Source: Blautia schinkii DSM 10518 (GTDB lineage Bacteria; Bacillota; Clostridia; Lachnospirales; Lachnospiraceae). Taken from it: 35,115 nucleotides of DNA. The translations under genes were made by a program, and so were the position numbers. Positions 30,089 to 35,115 of the stretch are shown here, piece by piece (the first letter of the stretch is position 1; each line of letters begins with the position of its first letter). Where the stretch lies: the NCBI GenBank assembly GCA_000702025.1, contig JNKJ01000044.1, positions 1 to 35,115 of the forward strand, read 5' to 3'. The notes under the pieces are model-generated. The model was given only the letters and a program-made list of their open reading frames with translations. It made no database searches and was not told the origin of the DNA.

Positions 30089-31888
30089 CTAATCATAACT
30101 TTCCATAAAGCGCAGCGGCAGCTCTATACTTACTGTGGTTCCCTCTCCCGGAGCGCTCTCCAAAAACATCACCGCGTCGTCCCCCAGGATAAGCTTCAGC
30201 CTCTGTGCCACGTTCCGTACTCCGATATGCCCCTCTTTCAACTGGTACATACCCTTAAGGTCCTCATTAAGCTGCCTGCACTCCTCCTCCGGCATACCCA
30301 CACCATTGTCATGCACCTGGATTTTCACCCTGTCCTTATCCCTAAAGACAAGAATGCGGATGATACCCTGTCCTCTCATAGGCTTAATCCCGTGGTACAC
30401 TGCGTTTTCAATCAGGGGCTGTAGACTCACCTTCACAATCTGGCAGTTTTTAAGGTCCTCCTCCACATTCCACTCCACCTTGATTTTGTCAGCATAGCGG
30501 AGCTGGAGGATTTCGATGTAAAGCCTTGCATTCTTTATCTCGTCAGCCAGAGATATGATCTGCTGACTGTTATCGAGGCTTACTCTCAGCATTTCCGAAA
30601 GGTTCAGAATGATCTGGGAAACCTCATTGTCCCCCTTACAGATGGCGATTGCCCTCCACCGCAGGTTTTCCAGGGTATTAAAAAGAAAATGAGGGCTGAT
30701 CTGAGCCTGCAGAGCCGTGATCTGGGCCTTATTTACCAAATTCAGATAGTCCTCAAGCTCCTTCTGCATCTGCTTGTTGGAATAAAAATTGCGCACAATA
30801 TTTCCGGTAATCTCATGGATTTCATCCTGCCGGAACTCCTGCTCCATATCCACCTTTGCATCGAACAAGTCCGGGTTTTTCAAAAGATTAAGAATATTTT
30901 TCACAGGATTATAACTGTACACAGAAATCAACACAGCCGCCACCACCGACAGCACAAGAATCAAAATCACCATCAGCAGATAAAAATTTCTGAAATCCCT
31001 CTGGTATTCCTTATACTTATCCATCGGGACCACAGAAACATACCGCCATTTAAAATCCGTGGAGTGAAGGGCCGTGAGCACCAAGTCCCGCTCCCCCATA
31101 TGTACAGTCTGAGCGCCTGCATCTTCATCCCTGTCAAGCAGAGGATAAATGGAAAGCTCCGTCCACTTTTTCATAAGATAGTCCTGCTTGGTACTGAAAA
31201 TCACGTTATCCCTGTCATCCACAATGAGAAGCGTGTCCGACGCATCCGCAGCAATCTGCTCATCCATCTTGTCCACATCAATATTCACGATAATCCCGCC
31301 CAGGAACTGCATCTGAGTCAGACGCACAGGCTGGATATAGGACAAAAGATAGGGATACCCCTGCCTCTTCTGCCTGCTTACCATTCTCCCCGGCTCATAG
31401 ATTCGCTCGGTAAGGTTCACATACCAGGTGAGATCGTCAAATTCCCCCAGCGGGCCGCCTCCGTCGCTGGTCACCACATACCGGCTTTTGCTGGAATAGA
31501 CATAAATAGAATCTATATAGTCAAATATGCCCGAGTACATCTTGATCCGTTCTTTTGCCTGGAAGGTGGCTTCCTGGTTTCGCGTCCCATCCCCCTCAGG
31601 CAGGAGGAACATCATGATATCCTGGTCAAGAGACATCTGCCCGGAAATCTGCACCACCTCGTTCATCAGCGTGTCCATGCGCTCCTTTGTCTGGTTCAGG
31701 GAGTTCTGGCTCATGGTGGCCACCTCGTTCTCAATGACCTCGTCCATCTTTCTGGACACCTGCCAGATCAAAACCGCAAAAATACAAAGCAGAACAAAGA
31801 GAATGCTAAAAAAGTTTTTTACCAGGATGCTGTTAAACCGATAATCTCCCAAAAACTGGAGGAGTATATTTTTCTTCTTTTGCTTCAT
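30089..31888 (-). CDS. YesM/LytS-type sensor histidine kinase
   Basis: 599 residues. A membrane helix near residues 22-42, an extracellular sensor domain of about 250 residues, a second helix near 305-325, and a HAMP-like linker. The His_kinase domain has ALQAQISPHFLFNTLENLRW, with the phospho-accepting His near residue 400. The ATPase has SLQPLIENAVYHGI, VHDNGVGMPEEE and HIGVRNVAQRL. It is encoded directly after the YesN-type regulator (18-base gap). The pair flanked by sugar-binding proteins indicates extracellular sugar sensing. Confidence 0.93.
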   Translation of the reverse strand: MKQKKKNILLQFLGDYRFNSILVKNFFSILFVLLCIFAVLIWQVSRKMDEVIENEVATMSQNSLNQTKERMDTLMNEVVQISGQMSLDQDIMMFLLPEGDGTRNQEATFQAKERIKMYSGIFDYIDSIYVYSSKSRYVVTSDGGGPLGEFDDLTWYVNLTERIYEPGRMVSRQKRQGYPYLLSYIQPVRLTQMQFLGGIIVNIDVDKMDEQIAADASDTLLIVDDRDNVIFSTKQDYLMKKWTELSIYPLLDRDEDAGAQTVHMGERDLVLTALHSTDFKWRYVSVVPMDKYKEYQRDFRNFYLLMVILILVLSVVAAVLISVYSYNPVKNILNLLKNPDLFDAKVDMEQEFRQDEIHEITGNIVRNFYSNKQMQKELEDYLNLVNKAQITALQAQISPHFLFNTLENLRWRAIAICKGDNEVSQIILNLSEMLRVSLDNSQQIISLADEIKNARLYIEILQLRYADKIKVEWNVEEDLKNCQIVKVSLQPLIENAVYHGIKPMRGQGIIRILVFRDKDRVKIQVHDNGVGMPEEECRQLNEDLKGMYQLKEGHIGVRNVAQRLKLILGDDAVMFLESAPGEGTTVSIELPLRFMESYD

Positions 31889-31906
31889 CGTATCCCCCGC
31901 CCTGCG

Positions 31907-33490
31907 TCAATCGTCTTTTCTGCTCCTGCTGTATTCTGTGGGCGACTGTCCGGTGAACTGCTTAAACACACGGCAGAAATATTTTTCGCTGGAATATCCC
32001 ACCTTTCTGCTCACCTCATACACCTTGTACTTCCCCTGCCGAAGCAGCTCCTTGGCCTTTTCCATCCGAATCTCAATGAGGTAATCCGTAAAAGTAACCC
32101 CCATATACTGCCGGAACATCCTGCTGAAATACGTAGGATTCAAATAATAATGGTCCGCCAGCATTTCCAGAGACAAAGAAGATGCATAATTCTTTTTCAT
32201 ATAATCCGAAGCCTTATCTATGATACTCCTGGAAACCTCGTTCTGCCTTTTACCCATAATTTCAATCACCTGCTTGAGCATGGCAAGGCAGACTGCCTTC
32301 ATGGTTTTCTTATCCTGGGCCTCCATGATCTTCTGGTAATCCATAACCTCCTTCACATCCTGCCATAAGGCTCCGCTCATTTTCATGAGCTTATGAGAGA
32401 GCATGGAAAACATATCCACCATAAGCTGCTTCACCTGCTCCGGCGGAAATCCACGAAACTCAAATAAAAGATTCTCCACCAGCGCCTCCAACTGCTCGAA
32501 ATCCCCGTCGCTGATGGTTTCCATGAGGAACCTGTATTTCTGCTGGAGCCTGTCATAATCCTCCTGCACCAGCCTGATCTTCTCCGCATTTTTCTCCTGG
32601 GCATGCATCTGGAGCGAATACTTATATTCTGCCAAATCTGTAATCGTGGGGAAACACGCCTCTATCTCCGCCTCCATATCAAGAGTGAGAAGCATGGCAA
32701 CTGCCTGCTTTTTCTCCTCAAGCTGCTGCCTCAGCCTGTCCTCAAACTCCTTAATCCCGCACATCTCCCTCGTGGTCACGATCACCTTCAGAATCTCCAC
32801 AGAAAGATAAACGGAATGATAAGAAAGCCCCTGATTCTGCGTTCCGAAAATATTGTTAAGCAGATTATACCGGTTGTCCCTCTGCTGATAATACATCTGA
32901 TTCGCATCCGGGTTTATCTCCAAAGAAACATTCACGATCGCACATGGCGTCCTGGTGCTGAAATCAAGAGAAAGAAGCTCTCTCTTACGGATAATATTAT
33001 CCTTGGAACGCAGACCTCCCACCAAAAGCCCCACCCAGAACTGCTCCTGAAGCTCCGGCAGGATTTCCTTAAACTCCTGTTCCCGCCCCTTCCGCTGCTC
33101 CCGGGCTCTGGCACTCTCATCCAGCTTCTCTTTAATATTCCCAAACACCTTCTGAAGCTCGTCCATTCGGATAGGCTTCAAAATATAATGCTCCACATCA
33201 TATTCAATGGCCTTTCTCGCATATTCAAATTCCTTATAACCGCTTAAGATCACCACCTTACAGTCAAGCTGGTTCTCATGCACGAATTTCGCCAGCTCAA
33301 GCCCGGAAACTTCCGCCATCTCAATATCCGTAAGAATCACATCCACCTTATGATTCTTCAGATATTCAATCGTTTCCTTCCCGTCCTCAAAATCCGCGGC
33401 CACCTGAAACCCCATAGCTTCCCAGTCAATGTAATTACACATGCCCGCCCGGATTGTATACTCATCATCCACCACCACTAACTGATACAT
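31907..33490 (-). CDS. YesN-type AraC-family response regulator
   Basis: 527 residues. The receiver domain is at 1-120 with Asp55 in VDVILTDIEMAEVSG and Lys in YILKPIRMDEL. A helical middle region of about 280 residues follows. The C-terminal AraC-type domain has two HTH motifs: SLEMLADHYYLNPTYFSRMF and KVYEVSRKVGYSSEKYFCRV. It probably activates the sugar transport operon at 28310-22050 when phosphorylated by the adjacent kinase. Confidence 0.94.
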   Translation of the reverse strand: MYQLVVVDDEYTIRAGMCNYIDWEAMGFQVAADFEDGKETIEYLKNHKVDVILTDIEMAEVSGLELAKFVHENQLDCKVVILSGYKEFEYARKAIEYDVEHYILKPIRMDELQKVFGNIKEKLDESARAREQRKGREQEFKEILPELQEQFWVGLLVGGLRSKDNIIRKRELLSLDFSTRTPCAIVNVSLEINPDANQMYYQQRDNRYNLLNNIFGTQNQGLSYHSVYLSVEILKVIVTTREMCGIKEFEDRLRQQLEEKKQAVAMLLTLDMEAEIEACFPTITDLAEYKYSLQMHAQEKNAEKIRLVQEDYDRLQQKYRFLMETISDGDFEQLEALVENLLFEFRGFPPEQVKQLMVDMFSMLSHKLMKMSGALWQDVKEVMDYQKIMEAQDKKTMKAVCLAMLKQVIEIMGKRQNEVSRSIIDKASDYMKKNYASSLSLEMLADHYYLNPTYFSRMFRQYMGVTFTDYLIEIRMEKAKELLRQGKYKVYEVSRKVGYSSEKYFCRVFKQFTGQSPTEYSRSRKDD

Positions 33491-33525
33491 TCCCTTGCCC
33501 CCTTCTCCTCATCAAAATCCCCCGG

Positions 33526-34551
33526 CTAAAACGGAAGACTATCATCAATATACTCCTCCACCTGGCTTCTTCCCACCAAAACCGTAGGTACAATCGTCAT
33601 TTCGTCATAAGGCTCACCCTTAAGGATACTCTCTCCCGCACGCACCGCTCTCTTGATCATCTGAGGCCAATAGCTCATAGAAAACAACACATAATCCTCT
33701 TCCGACTGAATCCGCCTGTACATTTCCTGTGAACCCGATGAGCCGGCAATCACCTTCAGATTAGGAAACATCCTCTTATCCGTCCCCTTCTTCTTATATT
33801 CATCCAGCACATCAAGAATCCCAAGAGCCACCTCATCATCGTGTGTAAAAACCGCTCCCACACTTCTGCGAAGCTCTGCCGGCTGCTTCTTTATCCAATC
33901 CCTGAATAACTCCCGCGTATCCTCTCTCTGCCATCCCGTATACCCCACCTGTATTTTCTCAAAATTATCATTGATCGTCTCATCAAAACCATCGGTTCTC
34001 TGAAACGGAACCGTAGAAGTATCCCCCATCAACTCGAGAACCACTGTCCCATCCGGAAAATAATTATTAAAAAATTTCGCCGTCTCAATCCCAATCCCCG
34101 GATTATCCCCCTTCACAGTTGCCGACGGAGCAAAATCCGGTATCTCCCTGTCAAAAATCACCAACGGAATATCCGCCCTCTGCACAGCAATAGCCGCCGT
34201 CTTAAGCGAAGCCCCATCCATAGGCAGCATCACAATACAGTCCACCCCCTGCTCCACAAGCTCCACCACCTGCCGCGACTGCTCATTAGAATCATCCCCG
34301 GTCACACACACATAATCCCAATCATTCTCCTGCGCCACCAGCTTCAATTCCTCCCGCGCATAATAAAGCACGCCCTCCGCCCAAGCATGCGTCGGCCCAA
34401 TCGTACTCACCGCGATCGTAACCTTCCTCTCCTCCGGCTCCCCGCCACACCCCATCAAACCAACCCCAAAGCTCAACCCCAACAACAAAACCAGCACTCC
34501 CCCCAGCACCCCCGCCAGAACACGCCCGCAATACCTTCTAACCACCCTCAT
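33526..34551 (-). CDS. Lipoprotein sugar-binding protein, probable partner of the sensor kinase
   Basis: 341 residues from ATG 34551 with GTGGAG 6 bases upstream. A lipobox VGLMGCGG gives lipid anchoring at Cys. The fold is RbsB/XylF-like: VTIAVSTIGPTHAWAEGVLY, CIVMLPMDGASLKTA, PLVIFDREI and AVFTHDDEVALGILD. It lies in the sensor operon (binding protein, regulator, kinase), not beside permeases. In Clostridium, XylFII-LytS-YesN works this way: the binding protein presents sugar to the kinase. The assignment to that class is by gene order and family. Confidence 0.88.
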   Translation of the reverse strand: MRVVRRYCGRVLAGVLGGVLVLLLGLSFGVGLMGCGGEPEERKVTIAVSTIGPTHAWAEGVLYYAREELKLVAQENDWDYVCVTGDDSNEQSRQVVELVEQGVDCIVMLPMDGASLKTAAIAVQRADIPLVIFDREIPDFAPSATVKGDNPGIGIETAKFFNNYFPDGTVVLELMGDTSTVPFQRTDGFDETINDNFEKIQVGYTGWQREDTRELFRDWIKKQPAELRRSVGAVFTHDDEVALGILDVLDEYKKKGTDKRMFPNLKVIAGSSGSQEMYRRIQSEEDYVLFSMSYWPQMIKRAVRAGESILKGEPYDEMTIVPTVLVGRSQVEEYIDDSLPF

Positions 34552-34617
34552 ACTCAACTCCACCCTCTCCAAAAACACCATACACATATGCGTCCATAAC
34601 AGCCGTCTTTTTGTTGA

Positions 34618-34646
34618 ATTATAGCATGATGCTTCATAACTGACAA
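34618..34646 (-). promoter_or_regulatory. Promoter of the sugar-sensing operon
   Basis: Minus-strand -35 TTGTCA (34646-34641) and -10 TATAAT (34623-34618) are separated by 17 bases. They lie about 65 bases upstream of the lipoprotein ATG. Confidence 0.75.
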
Positions 34647-34811
34647 TAATTTTTATGCAAATTGCCAGTACCACATAGGTCATCACACCAGCCCGCTCTG
34701 CCATATTCCCGTCCTGAAAAGCCTCCCTGCAAAAACCACAATCACCTAATAGGGGACGAAAACGTAGTGGCAGGTTCGGAGAAGGGACTTGGGGGCCGGG
34801 GCAGGTTATAA

Positions 34812-35115
34812 TGAACCCATAAGTGTGGACACATTGAAAAGTGGGGGGCCCCTCTCTTTAGACAGACCTTCTCGTCTGACCCTTAAATCTAAACATCCCC
34901 CTGCATTCCCGTCCCCTTATAATGTACACCCCCTGCAGATGTACCCGGTTTTTTGGACTGGCCCCACGGAGTTCTGCCCCGGCCCTGTTTTCTTTAGACA
35001 TATCCACCGTCCTTATGGTATTCTTAGATCAAGAACAATAGGAGGAATATCATGAGCAGAAAACCCTTTACCAATGAGCAGATGCTGATACTGCGCCAGA
35101 ACCCTTACACCTACA
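34812..35115 (+). mobile_element. Left end of an insertion sequence (IS3-like, two-ORF type)
   Basis: The likely terminal repeat begins TGAACCCATAAGTGTGGACA, with the TG end usual for IS3-family elements. A 220-base non-coding leader and a transposase helper ORF at 35052 follow. The other end is outside the window, so family and boundary are provisional. The strip 34705-34811 between it and the sensing operon shows nothing I can name. Confidence 0.55.
35052..35115 (+). CDS. Transposase helper protein (HTH OrfA), first 21 codons
   Basis: ATG 35052 follows AATAGGAGGAATATC. The visible start, MSRKPFTNEQMLILRQNPYT, resembles the N-terminus of helix-turn-helix OrfA proteins of IS3-like elements found in Lachnospiraceae. 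It runs off the end of the window. Confidence 0.6.
   Translation, partial: MSRKPFTNEQMLILRQNPYTY

Noticed and set aside
30689..32368. 559-codon plus-strand frame opposite the kinase and regulator
   Set aside because: The frame is rich in His, Leu and Arg as expected for an antisense shadow, and spans two clearly real genes.

Overview
The window looks like a chromosomal segment of a low-GC Gram-positive gut anaerobe, most probably a Lachnospiraceae (Blautia/Clostridium cluster XIVa type). I infer this from gene styles: GGAGG ribosome sites, YesM/YesN regulators beside sugar ABC transporters, a cytidylate-kinase-like protein, an Rpn-type remnant and an ISL3 element. No 16S or tRNA gene is present to fix the taxon. 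Almost every real gene lies on the minus strand, so operons read from right to left.

Region 1 (about 1-10,350) is visibly AT-rich and appears to be an acquired island ending beside rarA. It holds what looks like an undescribed ribosomally made, radical-SAM-modified peptide (RiPP) locus. From upstream to downstream it has: a LytTR response regulator; a 51-residue precursor peptide with a three-cysteine core, too short for usual gene calling; a radical SAM/SPASM enzyme; an XRE regulator overlapping a second LytTR regulator; an AgrC-like GHKL sensor kinase that is frameshifted in a T7 tract; a secreted zinc phospholipase C; then a tight operon of a second radical SAM/SPASM enzyme, an ABC exporter and a cytoplasmic subtilisin-like protease. 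A third radical SAM gene was cut after about 54 codons by an ISL3-family insertion. The precursor has its own promoter, with LytTR-like direct repeats, and a hairpin attenuator between it and its enzyme.

Region 2 (10,424-18,303) is housekeeping DNA of higher GC: rarA behind a promoter with a LexA-like box, a polysaccharide deacetylase, a cytidylate-kinase-like protein, and a branched-chain amino acid ABC operon (livK-H-M-G-F) with a structured leader containing a terminator hairpin.

Region 3 (18,304-19,890) has no intact gene. It contains a 212-bp element bounded by a perfect 54-bp inverted repeat, a strong bidirectional terminator and a decayed nucleoside hydrolase gene.

Region 4 (19,894-21,400) is the infC-rpmI-rplT translation operon, with an apparent AUU start for infC and an upstream leader with a terminator.

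Region 5 (21,420-34,800) starts with an Rpn-family remnant. A sugar utilisation locus follows: isomerase/epimerase, Gfo/Idh/MocA oxidoreductase, ribose-type ABC permease, ATPase and binding protein, a membrane-anchored DUF3502-type solute-binding protein, a YesM/LytS kinase, a YesN regulator and a lipoprotein sugar-binding protein. The last three resemble the XylFII-LytS-YesN sugar-sensing system described in Clostridium. The window ends at 34,812-35,115 in the left end of another insertion sequence.
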